Positions 52,346 to 64,000 of a stretch of 64,000 nt of DNA are shown here, piece after piece. Each line of letters opens with the position of its first letter. Position 1 is the stretch's first letter. Under the pieces are notes generated by a model. It made no database searches. It had not been told where the DNA came from and was given only the letters and a program-made list of their open reading frames with translations. The stretch comes from Pardosa pseudoannulata (Eukaryota; Arthropoda; Arachnida; Araneae; Lycosidae), in contig CM063504.1 of NCBI GenBank assembly GCA_032207245.1, positions 22,207,565 through 22,271,564 of the forward strand, read 5' to 3'. The translations under genes were made by a program, and so were the position numbers.

Positions 52346-53373
52346 AAAGCTGCCCTATTTTTGTCGAAAGTTGTTATTGTTACAACGGCAATACAAAATT
52401 TTCAAAATTTATTTTAAAACTTAAAAAAAGGCACGTAATACAAACGCTTTTATTAATTTTTTTTTTTATTTTCATATTACACTAATATTTAGCTTTTAAC
52501 TGGTGATAACATTAATTAAGAAACTTCTCCGAGACGCAACAAGAGCGCTATAGGTTCCACATTCCACGTTTAATTGTGCTTTTGGAACTCAAAAATTGAG
52601 CTATCCCGAACCACCGTAGGAACACGAAGTTTCTCCGCTACTATCACATAGAAATTGATTGAGAAATAAAGTATCTGAAATTTTATTTAAAATGGGTTTA
52701 TACGACAATTTTTAATGCGCAAACTAATAAAAAGCACTTTTTTGTCCACTTTCTATGTTTCACTATGTTCCGTCCAGCAGCCATGATGCTGGATCAGCAG
52801 CAGCAATTGTTTAATAGTTTTGTAAAATGTGTTTATTTTGTTACCGTTGAGCGTAGCGCCATCTGAAAAAAATATATATATATAATAGTATTCGCTGAGA
52901 ACGCGGAGCGGGGAATTAAATCGGCTACGAACCAATATACTCTGTTTTTTCTGGATGTTTCATTAAAGTGGATGGGTTGGACGACGTTTGGAGTGAAAAT
53001 ATTCAAATTCATTGTAGAAGTAAATTTTTAATTCCTTTAATCATCAATCTTATTGGGTTTTCATTTTCCCAACACTGATCCAATCCATATACATTTAATT
53101 CTATTTTATTGTTTTTATGTATTATGTATCCTCCTCGTTCATATTATTCTTATCTATTATACTGTGCTAAAATCTTAAATGTTACTAGTCACTCATTCTC
53201 TATTGATAGTAATAAATTTCCTTTGTAATGTCAAATTCAAATCTACAATAAACTGTTAGCAAATCCCTTTCCTTTGGTCATTTCTCAATCACAAAGTCTT
53301 TATTTTAGTTTATATACTTAATTATACATTCCACTAATTCTTAACATCTCACACAATGTTCTTTCTGTGCTAA
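52346..53373. other. Unique DNA with one segment duplicated at 54.2 kb
   Basis: 52655-52745 (ttttatttaaaatgggttta, gacaatttttaatgcgcaaa) matches 54185-54265 (ttttatttaaaacgggcttt, gacagtttttaatgcacatt). The remainder has no recognised feature. Confidence 0.6.
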
Positions 53374-53453
53374 AAAGGCTACGATCACCAACGCCATAAT
53401 TAAAACATTAACGGTTGTAACACATAGTTTCGTAGCTACCCTCCCATAGAAAC
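53374..53453. repeat. Direct repeat flanking satellite locus 2, left copy
   Basis: gatcaccaacgccataatta, cattaacggttgtaacaca and tttcgtagctaccctcc are repeated at 54112-54186 with about 10-15% change, on the other side of the satellite. Confidence 0.85.
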
Positions 53454-54111
<658 letters not shown>

Positions 54112-54186
54112 CTGCGATCACCAACTCTATAATTAACGCATTAACGGCTGTAATGCATAATTTCGTAGCTACCCTCCTTTAAAAAC
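54112..54186. repeat. Direct repeat flanking satellite locus 2, right copy
   Basis: Homologous to 53374-53453. The following 54185-54265 matches 52655-52745, so a larger old duplication underlies the locus. Confidence 0.8.
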
Positions 54187-55335
54187 TTATTGAAAGATAA
54201 AATTTGTACAATTTTATTTAAAACGGGCTTTTAGGACAGTTTTTAATGCACATTTGAATAAAACTTCTAGTAGGTATTAGACTCATTAAACTAGAGTAGC
54301 ATAAAAGTAAACTATAGCACACCATGTTAGAGAAATATATTGTTTCATATATTTGGTCACATTCGATAAATATTCGATTAGCGACCAGATGCAAATATTT
54401 CCGATTATCGATAATGTCTTGCAATCTTAGAAAAGTTGTTTAGCATGTAATTCCTCTAAGTAACATTTAGTTTAGAAATATACAACAAAACAATGTATTC
54501 AACGTCTATTATTCAATATTATACAACGGCAAAATAAAAAGCTGTATATCCTGTCAAACAGATCGATTTTCACTGGGGAACTTAACTTCAAAGGCTTTCG
54601 AAATAGTAAACTTGATTCTTCACAAATTATCTTTAAGAAATTTGTTTAAAAGCTGAAAAACAATTATATCCGGAAATGATTTTGTGTACATAATTATCCT
54701 TCTCAAGGAAAATGTCCTCTTGTGTTTTTTGTATCCCATTGTTAAAGTTAAACATATAAACTAACTTCCCTGTCCATTAACTCATAAATCAAACATCTAT
54801 TGCCTAATATAGACGTAATTAATTGACATAATAATTCTACAACTTGTTTTAGGTCACTTGATTACAATATCTTTAGTTCACTTTTCATTATGTTCATTGA
54901 CTAAACGATAAAACATTTTAATGATAGTTAGCTATTTTTGTACATTATAACTTTCACAAAGGAAAATTCTTGTAAGTCTTCCACCTTATCTCGAGGTAAT
55001 TTTTATCCTTAGTTACACTACATAGTGAAGGAAAGAAAAATCCTCTTTATTTTAATGACTTTCATAACTTTTTTAGAAAGCTGACAGACATTTTGGATAT
55101 TATATACTGTTATTAAAAAATATAGATGATGCTACATTAAAAAAATGTTCAGTAGAAACTAAGTAATACAAAGATCAAGGAATAGAAAAATTCATCGTAT
55201 ATGTGAATAGTAGCAGTTTCGCATGTGATGAAAACACTACTGTGCTGTTTTTCTGAGTTTTAATAAATAAACGTACTTTAAGGGTAAAAATGTCATTTAT
55301 TAACATCCTTAAATTATAACGCCTTTTTGTTTTCA
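54187..55335. other. No recognised feature
   Basis: AT-rich. 54433-54490 (gttgtttagcatgtaattcc) vaguely resembles the 100-bp repeat at 51.8 kb. Confidence 0.5.
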
Positions 55336-55760
55336 TTAAATACAGTAAAATTTTGTATTCGTTAAATGACATTCATAAGTACAAATAACGAGAATTTTTC
55401 ATAAAACATTTTTAAGCTAAAAATATAACAAATGCTAAAAGAAATGGAAAATAGGAAAAAACTTTCCACACTTTGAAAAATAATGCAAACAAAAATTCTG
55501 TAATAAAAACGAAAAAAACAACAGAGTTTGTACAGTACAAGCCCATTTGCGAAAAACTTCTGATCCCTTGGTGTAAAATGAATAAAATTTACCCAGAGAA
55601 TCGAACATTTCTTCGTATAAGTGAATGTTTCGTATAACCGGATAACCGCATAAGTGAATAATTTCTTATATAGACCTTAAGGGAGTTTTGCCGTGAAACA
55701 AGAAGTACTTCGTATAGATGGATATTTCGTATAAGGGAGTTTTCCGTGCTTATACTAGCC
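55336..55760. mobile_element. Possible pogo-like remnant with cttcgtataag motifs
   Basis: The segment 55607-55745 has at least four forms of ttcgtataag/cgtataaccgg/cgcataagtgaat, and 55341-55375 carries a weak inverted counterpart (cagtaaaattttgtattcgt versus the complement of acgaa...ttttccgtg). Such motif-rich ends are common in pogo/Tigger-group elements. Ends are not clean and no transposase is present. Confidence 0.35.
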
Positions 55761-56823
55761 GATGCTGCCTACCCACTCACCCACCCCTAAAAAGAGGTTT
55801 TTTTTCCCCTTTTACGGGGAGGGAGCTAGCCTTCGGTCTAGATACATAACTAGTGATATTTAGATTTGACATATTTTTAGTATCGAAATATATCAATTTT
55901 AGCTAACTTTATTTCATATGCTTTAAGGTAAATACTTGATAAATTCCAAAGGAATGTAGGATTTAAAAATGCACATGAGTTTTTTCAATTATTCATAAAA
56001 TACAAAATGTTCTGTTTTGCAAAAAGATTTCTAATTTTATAAACGTAATAATTGCATTGTATATTGTAGCATTAATTATATTCATTATAAGACGATGGAA
56101 ATTCATAAATGTTTTAGATTTTTATTCTTTGTTATTCGGAGACTAAATACACTCTGATAAATCTTTCAGTAAAATTATTTCATTTCAAGCGTCTCGTGTA
56201 TGCCGTTAAAAGGTGACATTAGACATTTATACTTAATTTGTTTTGCCTTCGATCAATCAGCTTAAAAGTAATATTTTTTAGCAGTATACTAGTAATAGCA
56301 GTAATACAGTACGTGAAAGTGTCTACAATTTCAGTGTAAAATAACTCTAAAAATAATTAATTGTTCAAAAAGGAGCATTATCGAAAATGTTTAATGTCTT
56401 TGTGTAAAAGGGTAATTTTTATTCAAAGGATACTTTTTTGGCCTTCAAATAAAAGTTAGTTGTTTTCGTAAGCATTCGCAATGTAGTTAAAAAAAATAAT
56501 AATAATAGAAATTTTTTCCTCACAAATTTTTATATAATAATTCTTTTAATCTCAAAAAGAACAGATTTTTGCTAATCGAAATATATTAAATTTAAATAAC
56601 TTGTTCTATATTTTCTGCAAAACAAATTGGCGATAAATTTCGAAAGTATAAGACGGTCATAAATGCACTTAAATGTTTCAAATACTTTTAAAATTCAAAA
56701 TTTCTTGCGAAATTAAAAAAAAAATAAATTAAATATTTTTGTTAACTGCTTGAGTAGTTATTATTGAATAATTTAATTGAATTTATTTAATTTATTTAAT
56801 TTAAATTGATTTTTAATTTAAAT
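55761..56823. other. No recognised feature
   Basis: Unique AT-rich DNA. A C-rich patch at 55765-55830 precedes a T run. No gene. Confidence 0.5.
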
Positions 56824-57970
56824 GAGTAGTGTTGAATAATCTGTTTTTACGATTATAATAATTATAAAATGCGGGATATTAAAACGTCCTTAAATATTCT
56901 TATTCTTAGTTATACTTTTACTTTTCCTATTCACAATTCCATGAGAAAGAAATATCGAGTAGTGTTGAATAATCTGTTTTTACTATTATAATAATTATAA
57001 AATGCGGGAAATTAAAACTGAATTAAATATTCTTATTCTTAGTTATACTTTTTATATGAACAATTCAATGAGAAAGAAATATCGAGTAGTGTTGAATAAG
57101 CTGTTTTTAAGATTATAATAATTATAAAATTTGGGATATTAAAACACCGTTAAATATTTTTATTCTTAGTTATACGTTTCATATTGACAATTCAATGAGA
57201 AAGAAATATCGAGTAGTGTTGAATAAGCTGTTTTTACAATTATAATAATTATAAAATGCGAGATATTAAAACAGCCTTAAATATTATTATTCTTAGTTAT
57301 ACTTTTCATATGAACAATTCAATGAGAAAGAAATATCGAGTAGTGTTGAATAAGCTGTTTTTAAGATTATAATAATTATAAAATGTGGGATATTAAAACA
57401 CTGTTAAATATTCTTATTCTTAGTTATACTTTTCATAGTGACAATTCAATGAGAAAGAAATATCGAGTAGTGTTGAATAATCTGTTTTTACTATTATAAT
57501 AATTATAAAATGCGGGATATTAAAACACCCTTAATTATTCTAATTCTTAGTTATACTTTTCATATTCACAATTCAATGAGAAAGAAATATCGAGCAGTGT
57601 TGAATAATCTGTTTTTACGATTATAATAATTATAAAATGCGGAATATTAAAACACCCTTAAATATTCTTATTCTTATTTATACTTTTCATATTCACAATT
57701 CAATAAGAAAGAAATATCGAGTAGTTTTGAATAATCTGTTTTTACGATTATTATAATTATAAAATGCGGGATATTAAAACACACTTAAATATTCTTATTC
57801 TTAGTTACACTTTTCATATTCATAATTCAATGAGAAAGAAATATCGAGTAGTGTTGAATAATCTGTTTTTACGATAATAGTAATTATAAAGTGCAGACTA
57901 TTAAAACACCCTTAAATATTTTTATTCTTAGTTACACATTTTATATTCACAACTAAATAAGAAAGAAACA
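56824..57970. repeat. 127-bp tandem repeat array, nine units
   Basis: gagtagtgttgaataa recurs at 56824, 56957, 57084, 57211, 57338, 57465, 57592, 57719 and 57846; seven of eight intervals are exactly 127 bp. Each unit has ttataataattataaaatgc, gatattaaaacacccttaaa and caattcaatgagaaagaaat. No coding frame. Confidence 0.97.
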
Positions 57971-59090
57971 CCAAATTTTCAGAAAATTTTCAATCAGCTA
58001 GCCTTGGTTGCAATAACTTCAATAAAGGGAGTTGGCTAAAACGAGGATAAGGTCTAATGATAAGCTGAAATGAGATTAAATCCCATGATATAATTGAAAA
58101 ACAACCCCTTCAAGTAAAACCGCTCTATACATATATAGTGAATAACACATCCATTTTAATTGGGGCAATTATATTCTGCCTGAAACGCAGCGTTTATTAA
58201 AATATGGAAATCAATCGATATGATGAAATCTTTCAATTTTTTACCCAAATTTTAAGCGAAATCATTTGAAATAATTAAGTAGAATTAAAGTAAATAATGA
58301 TCAAACGATAAAAAAATAAATAAATTGAATAGCCACTTCTCACAAATACAACCCATTTCCTTAAGCTAACGAATCCATTCTACTGAACGTATTCCGCGGC
58401 ATATCCCCGGCTTTAAAAACCTTCTCGTGAGAAAACACTCGCCTTAAGAATGTAGAACAAGAAAAAATTACTAATTATGTGCAAACAATTCAACGAAACG
58501 TTAAGGTCAATCCGTTTGTAAACGCTTATAATTTTATTCTTGCTGCAACTCGGGATTAAACATGCTGCCGATAAAATCATTTTCCTCCTCAAGTTGGCAA
58601 CAATAAATCGGCCAACAGGACAAGGTTATCATTGTCAATACTTTTTTTCTTTTTTATCTCTCTTTCTCTCTAGATGACAATTAAAGGATTAAATGTTAGT
58701 TTGTGGAAACTATTACTGAATATAGAATTTGCTTTTTTTATCAATGAAATGGAGTTTACGTTTATCCCAGGCATTAAGGGTTCAAATATTGGAGACAACT
58801 ATAAAAAAAAATTGCGTTCGATTGATTTGGATTTCAAAGTTTCAATTGGGTAAACATTTAAAAAGCCCGATTGGCTAAACATTATACTAAGTTCAAGCAA
58901 CTCTTCTGCAAAAATTAGATCTCGGTTAACAGGAAAACATCGATCATAAGCCGAATTGAGCGTATGAGAAAGATAAGACTAAGATGTAATCAAAACAAGT
59001 GATTCTCTGAAGTTGATCATTATGACTTAGGATGACTGAATATCCTTTGATAGTGGATTAATACCTAACTCTGTATTTACATAATGAAGA
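57971..59090. other. No recognised feature
   Basis: Unique AT-rich DNA. Confidence 0.5.
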
Positions 59091-60945
59091 AATTTTTCTA
59101 CCAATTGACGGCTTGCATTTTATATTTTGGCATTTTAAATTTTAATTCATTTGGAAAATTTATATTTTTATTTTTTTAAATTCGAATTATTGTCTTTAAA
59201 GGCAGAAATTATTGTTTTACCCAATCAATTTCTTTCAATAAGAAAATTAAAGATTTTCTACAGATTGACGGCTTGCATTTAAAAATTGCTTTAAATACCT
59301 AACCCCTGTAACGTATCCTGTCCCTGTTGTAGATGACACAAGGAAGAATCAGGTGTATCTTGAATAATGAATTTATTTACACTTCTGCTATATACATCAT
59401 TTCACAACTACACAAAAAAAAAACAATTTCCGATCACAGGTAAGTGATTAGTACACGTAGGCCTGAGTAGAGACGGGTACCTAAACTAAATTCAGTCTCT
59501 GCCGAAATATGGGTGATTCGACGGAAGAAACAATTCGGTAGCTCTCGCGAAAGTTCACTGAAGTACTGGTAGAATTTCAAAACACAGTTAGAGTTCCGAA
59601 GGAAAATGTGCAAACAATCCTGAAGAGGATTATATTAGAAAAGGAAACCCAATGCACAGGGTATCGTTTCAATCTCAGCAAGAGATATATCCCAAGACGG
59701 GATTTCGCTAAATAAAACTCTCCAATGGAGAGACTGGTCGAGGCGACCTCCGAGTTAACCGATGCGGGCTACTCTTTAAAGAAAAGATCCCAAGGTGGGA
59801 TTATAGCAAAAAACTCTCCGGTACAGAGACTGGTCAAGTCGACCTCTGAATTAGCTGGTTGCTAGCTAGCTAACTTCTGTAAACAAATCTTCTCTCGTCT
59901 CTTTCTAGGGGAGGGGTATCTAAGAGAGGGGCCTCACCCACAATTTCATTACTGGATCACCTCGCGATGACCTCACCTTCGAACAATTGGATTGGTCAGA
60001 GTTAAACAATCATCGGCCGCAAACGCAGGGGTCTCTGGAATTCTTAGCGGCTACATTCAAGTCGCGGCAAAACCTTTGTCGTTTCAATGATCATATTTTT
60101 GGCTGTCAGGGAAGTATCCGGGTCGTCTGGTATATTGTTCCTCTACTATAGGGCACAACAGTGTAGACATCGTGGTGCCGGGGAAAACAATCCTTTTGTA
60201 TACACACAAGCGAAGTCTACCTCTCAAAACACAGTTCTTTGATGTCGACACACCGCTAAATCACGCCGTTACACCCCCATCTTAAAATCGAAAGTCTTTA
60301 ATAAAGATAACATTTTAATTCGAAAAAACTAATATATAATTTTAAATTTAATTCATTACTTTTATAAACTCAAATAATTATTTTTAATAGCAGAAATTAT
60401 TATTCTCCCTTCGATTTCTTTTATAAGAAAATTGAAGAAAATTTTCTATATATTTACGGCTTGCATTAAAAAAACTTTAAATCTTAAAATTCGTTCATTG
60501 AACTTCTTTTAAGATTTATTCATTTTTTTTTATTAATAAAAAACCATTTTTAGTTAAGAGACATTTTTAAAACATGTGACTATCTAAACTAAATTTCTAC
60601 TACTAATATATAAATATTTGAAATTTCATATCTATTTTTAGTATGAACTTATTCATACTTAATATCTAGTGTACTTTACGAATTTATTTAAAAGGAATTG
60701 AAATAGAATTATCTTACACAGAAGAAGAAATCAGAAAATAAATGTCATCTTTGTATTTCTTCAAAAGCATATATTTTTGCGTTCTATCAAAAGAACATTA
60801 AATTTATATTGTATTTTAAATGGATCCCCATCTTAACAGACTAATTTTAAGTTTAATTTATTTGGAAATTTTGTACTTTTTTATAACTAGAATTATTATG
60901 TTTAATATATAAATTATTGTTCTCTCATCGATTTATTTCTATACT
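59091..60945. repeat. Diverged AT-rich tandem repeat interrupted by an LTR
   Basis: attgacggcttgcattt occurs at about 59104 and 59264 and, as atttacggcttgcatt, at about 60450. The linked blocks gcagaaattattgtt and ttctttcaataagaaaatta recur with them, and a weaker third or fourth unit lies at 60845-60945. The LTR at 59307-60273 splits one unit. Confidence 0.7.
59307..60273 (-). mobile_element. Solo LTR candidate, 967 bp
   Basis: Begins tgtaacg and ends cgttaca (7-bp inverted ends, TG...CA). It is clearly richer in G+C than the AT-rich repeat around it. cccc precedes it and cccc follows it, a possible 4-bp target duplication of the Gypsy/BEL type. AATAAA on the minus strand (complement of tttatt near 59371) suggests minus orientation. 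Two internal segments repeat: cccaagacgggatttcgcta...gagactggtcgaggcgacct (59690-59750) and cccaaggtgggattatagca...gagactggtcaagtcgacct (59790-59850). No internal coding region is attached. Confidence 0.72.
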
Positions 60946-61372
60946 TACATACCACTATTTATATGGTGTATTATTATTTGCGGATTAAGGTGCATATGTT
61001 GTAATCAAATCATGGAATGCAGACATTATATCCAATGCCCTGCTGTTTTTAAGCAACGTGTAAAATATTTAATACTTTACCTATTCCAACAGCACACAGT
61101 TTTATCGTATATTCTATTGGAGTCAAAAGGGGTCATTTAGACGGCATATGGACATTTCGGGCATCGATAGAATGTCCAATGGAATGGTCATAAAAGTACC
61201 TTATCAGCATACAAATCCATTGGACATTCAGCTGATATCCAGGATGACACCTGGACATCAGCCGCGCCTTTTAGATGTCGGACAGATTCCCACAAGAAAC
61301 TCCTGTGCTATCAAAAAAGGCAAGGTATATAATATTTCATACTTTACCTAAAAAAAGAAATAAGTATTTTGT
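60946..61372. other. Unique DNA with a short inverted repeat
   Basis: gaatgtccaatgg (about 61170) and its exact complement ccattggacattc (about 61218) form a 13-bp stem with a loop of roughly 35 bp. The plus frame 61148-61351 spans it and matches nothing I know. Confidence 0.55.
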
Positions 61373-61843
61373 GTAATGTCTAGGCATCAGGGTAATGAGC
61401 TAGCTGATGATTAAGCTAGGAAGGGGTCCAGCATTTCTTTTACTGGACCTGAGCCTGTCCTTGGTATTGCTCTGTGGTCTATTAGGAATTCTGTTTTTAG
61501 CCATTTTAGGCACCTTCAGTATTCCAAGTGGCTTATTGGGAGTGGTCATAGGCAAGCTAAAGAGCTTAATCGTGACTGCCCCAGCTTGCGTAGTAAGAAG
61601 CTCTTGTCGCTTCATAGGAATGGCCTGAGGAAAGCAGTTGGTCTTCTTACTGGTCATTGTACCCTCAATAGGCACCTCAACATAATGGAGATTAGCTCTA
61701 ATCCCTTGTGCCGTGCCTGCCGTCTTGGGGATGAGACTGCTCGCCACATTTTGTGTGATTGCGAGTATTTCTCGGCTCTTAGGTTTGAGCACATTGGTCG
61801 CCACCTCCATGGGAGCTGCAGGACATCCCTGTCAGTTTGCTGA
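61373..61843 (+). pseudogene. Non-LTR retrotransposon ORF2 C-terminal end (RNase H to Cys-rich tail)
   Basis: Translation from 61373 gives VMSRHQGNELADD, the last conserved block of the RNase H domain (HxGNExAD, with the final catalytic Asp), then a TAA at 61400-61402, and an open frame to TGA at 61841-61843. The open part contains LLTGHCTLNRHLNIM and CRACRLGDETARHILCDC, the H/C-rich C-terminal motif typical of Jockey/I/R1-group LINE ORF2 proteins. Endonuclease, reverse transcriptase and most of RNase H are missing, as expected for 5' truncation. One in-frame stop makes it dead. Sequence to about 61980 may be its 3' UTR. Clade cannot be fixed from this much. Confidence 0.88.
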
Positions 61844-62984
61844 GATTTGCCTCAGCTTGTGGCCTTTTCTCTTAGGCGCACATGGGTTGTGTTTTGTTCT
61901 TCTTGGGTTTGGGTCCAATAGACCTCTGGTCGCAGTGCCCTGCTCTTGGGGAATCCCCCAAGAGCTGCCCTAAAGGTGATTTCATTCATTCAGTGTCTAG
62001 GCATTATGTAGAATGCCTTATCTCATACTTTCCCGGTAACAGCTACAACACCACCGTAAATATAAATCGATTTCAGATGAAAAAAATAATTTAACTATCC
62101 CTAACTAAGTACCACAGTCTTCGATTTCCCTACTGCTAACATGTGTCAATTTTTACTAATATATTATAATTGAAAACAATTTATTGAGTATTTAATTATT
62201 TACATTTCGAATCTGTTAAATAACAGAATAAATTATCATCGCTTGCGGTTTCATCGTATTTTCATGAAAATGTTCTAATTTTTAAATGGAAATTAAATTG
62301 AATAGCTGGTTTAAAGGGTTGGTGACTATTTCAAAATACCAATTGTATGATAATGGATGTTAAAAAGCTATTTTTGCTTCTCAATCTTTGTTATACTTTG
62401 CAGTTCAATTAGATAAATATATGTAATTTTCAGTGAAACTTTAGCCAACTGAAAATCTTTCGTCGCCTTAAAACCCCTACTATAAATTATTGCTTACGAC
62501 ACGCACACACTAATACATATATACACATATACTGGCATAACCAAGTTTTATTTATCTAGTCCATTGCTTTTATGAGCTACTGTGTTCACCCACACATACA
62601 CACATACAATTATAAAAAAATTGTTAAATATTCATCAGAATCCCAAGGTTGAATTTTTTGACAGATATAATATTTTATAAATGCTTCGTGTGCAAGAAAA
62701 AACAGTGAATTTCATATAAAGATTTTTCACAACACCTGATAAATAAGCTTCATAACTTTAAGCTCTTTCCTTACAGGAAAACTAAACAAAACAAGAAAAA
62801 TATGGTGGAACAGAGAGACGATATCACTACATGTGCAACAAACTTATTCTAATAGCGTGAGTGAAATACCAAAAAGATACGTTAGAAGCGTTACTTACCT
62901 TACGCCATCTTACATATTTTATTTGATATATTAGCACGCGAATCTAGTTGCATGTCAGAGAAATTTACTGTATCCAGGCTAGGA
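61844..62984. other. Possible LINE 3' UTR, then unrecognised DNA
   Basis: 61844-61985 keeps the higher G+C of the LINE fragment (cagctgccc-type stretches) and is probably its 3' end. After that the sequence returns to AT-rich unique DNA with no feature. Confidence 0.5.
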
Positions 62985-64000
62985 TGAAACTACGTGGGAA
63001 AAAAGTCTCCTTACAGTTACGGCACGGTTATGATATCGTAAATCTGTCGCAGCTGAAATAGTGCCAAAGAGTCCAACATTTCTACGTGGGATTTTGGTTC
63101 TAAGAATATGGTAATCAGATAAGTTAATCTGGAAATGTAGTTTTTTGGTCTGTATTTACAGCTTTACAGCTATAAACAAGTATAATTTCTTATTAGAATT
63201 AAAATATTACAAAAAAGAAAAGATAAAATATCTTTGTATTACTTCACGATCATTTCATTGTAAATCTGTCCCGTCTGAAAAAGTGCCAAAAATACGAGAT
63301 TTTTAGAAGAAGTTATAACATTTTGTTCTTTAGCTTAAGAAATCAGATATATTAATCTGAAAGTGTAGCTTTGGGGTCTGTGATTACAGTTTTATCGCTA
63401 TAAACAAGCATTTATACACATTAGAAATAAGTTATTAGAAGAAAAACTCTAGTTACTCCATAATTAAGATATGCCAAATCAGTCTGCACTGAATAAGTGC
63501 CAAAGTTATCTAGATTTCTAGAGGAGATACTAATGTTAAGAATATAATGGAAATCAGATAAGTTAATCTTGAAATGTAGTTTCATGGTCCGCATTTACAG
63601 ATTTACAGCAATAAAAAGTATAATTTCTCATTAGGTATAAAATATTGCAAAGAAAACAAGTACTTCATGTTGTTTTGCGATAATTTTGTTGCAATTTGTA
63701 ACATCTGAAACAGTGTCAAGAAGTTAAAGAGCTTTCTAGGTGCAAAATCACAGAAAATAATTATGTATTTTTAAAAAAATAACAATCTGATAAATCCGTC
63801 AGAAAGTGTAATTTTGTAATCGCTGCTCCAAAAGACAAACAAGCATTTATTCCTATTAGAAATAAAATATTAGAAGAAAAATCTCTATATATTCACTACA
63901 ATTATTGTAACGCAAATTTGTGGCAACTGGAATAGCGACAAAAAGTCTAAGATATTTCTTCGTAAGTAGAGTTAAAAATATAATAGAAATCAGATAAGTT
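62985..64000. repeat. Two-monomer higher-order tandem repeat (about 438 bp dimer)
   Basis: aatcagataagttaatct landmarks fall at about 63116, 63344, 63555, 63784 and 63991, with intervals alternating 228, 211, 229 and 207. Monomers 1, 3 and 5 share tttacagcttacagc-type and aagtataatttcttattag blocks. Monomers 2 and 4 share acaagcatttat, attagaaata and tattagaagaaaaa. The dimer period is 436-440 bp. The array is cut by the window's right edge. Confidence 0.85.

Noticed and set aside
60264..60290. aagatggggg on the minus strand as an LTR polypurine tract
   Set aside because: ccccatctta also occurs at 60826 without an LTR, so it is more likely target sequence.

Overview
The window is AT-rich, repeat-dominated eukaryotic DNA. 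I find no host gene, rRNA or ordinary tRNA gene. Every coding signal I recognise is a decayed transposon fragment. The best guess for the organism is an arthropod, probably an arachnid such as a spider. That rests on the AT-rich composition, very long (AT)n and (AC)n-(AT)n microsatellites, mariner, Tc1 and Tigger/pogo remnants, and a tRNA-derived SINE whose sequence resembles repeats I associate with spider genomes. This is inference and has not been searched.

Layout. 1-3,420: a 224-bp tandem array in two blocks, each preceded by the same ~95-bp leader. 4.3-4.9 kb: a 105-bp array. 7.7-10.6 kb: SINE copy 1, a broken Tc1 transposase, an internally deleted mariner with intact inverted ends, and a microsatellite. 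14.9-15.1 kb: an old SINE next to a 134-bp fold-back element bounded by TTAA. 17-21.7 kb: microsatellites and a 146-bp array. 22.7-23.4 kb: a 79-bp array. 25.8-26.3 kb: a TTAA-flanked, piggyBac-like MITE. 29.6-31.1 kb: a diverged ~285-bp array. 32.5 kb: SINE (minus strand). 33.6-34.4 kb: a deleted Tigger/pogo element. 35.1-35.7 kb: a probable LTR. 37.4-37.9 kb: another TTAA-bounded candidate. 38.3-39.5 kb: a 109-bp satellite fused to (AT)n. 39.6 kb: a 59-bp SINE fragment. 43.8-46.9 kb: an 11-unit, ~277-bp array. 48.3-49.1 kb: a second copy of the TTAA MITE carrying a nested SINE. 50.6 kb: a hAT-like end. 51.8-52.3 kb: a 100-bp array split by a SINE. 53.4-54.2 kb: a second locus of the 109-bp satellite. 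56.8-58 kb: a 127-bp array. 59.3-60.3 kb: a 967-bp solo LTR candidate. 61.4-61.8 kb: the C-terminal end of a non-LTR retrotransposon. 63.0-64.0 kb: a two-monomer higher-order array running off the window.

The genes here do not work together as a pathway. What the window records is layered insertion: SINEs with clean target-site duplications sit inside tandem arrays and inside a MITE, and (AT)n tracts have grown inside satellite monomers. I do not see a new enzymatic or defence system. The most distinctive material is the SINE family, the two-copy TTAA MITE family, the leader-plus-array structure at the left edge and the alternating dimer array at the right edge.
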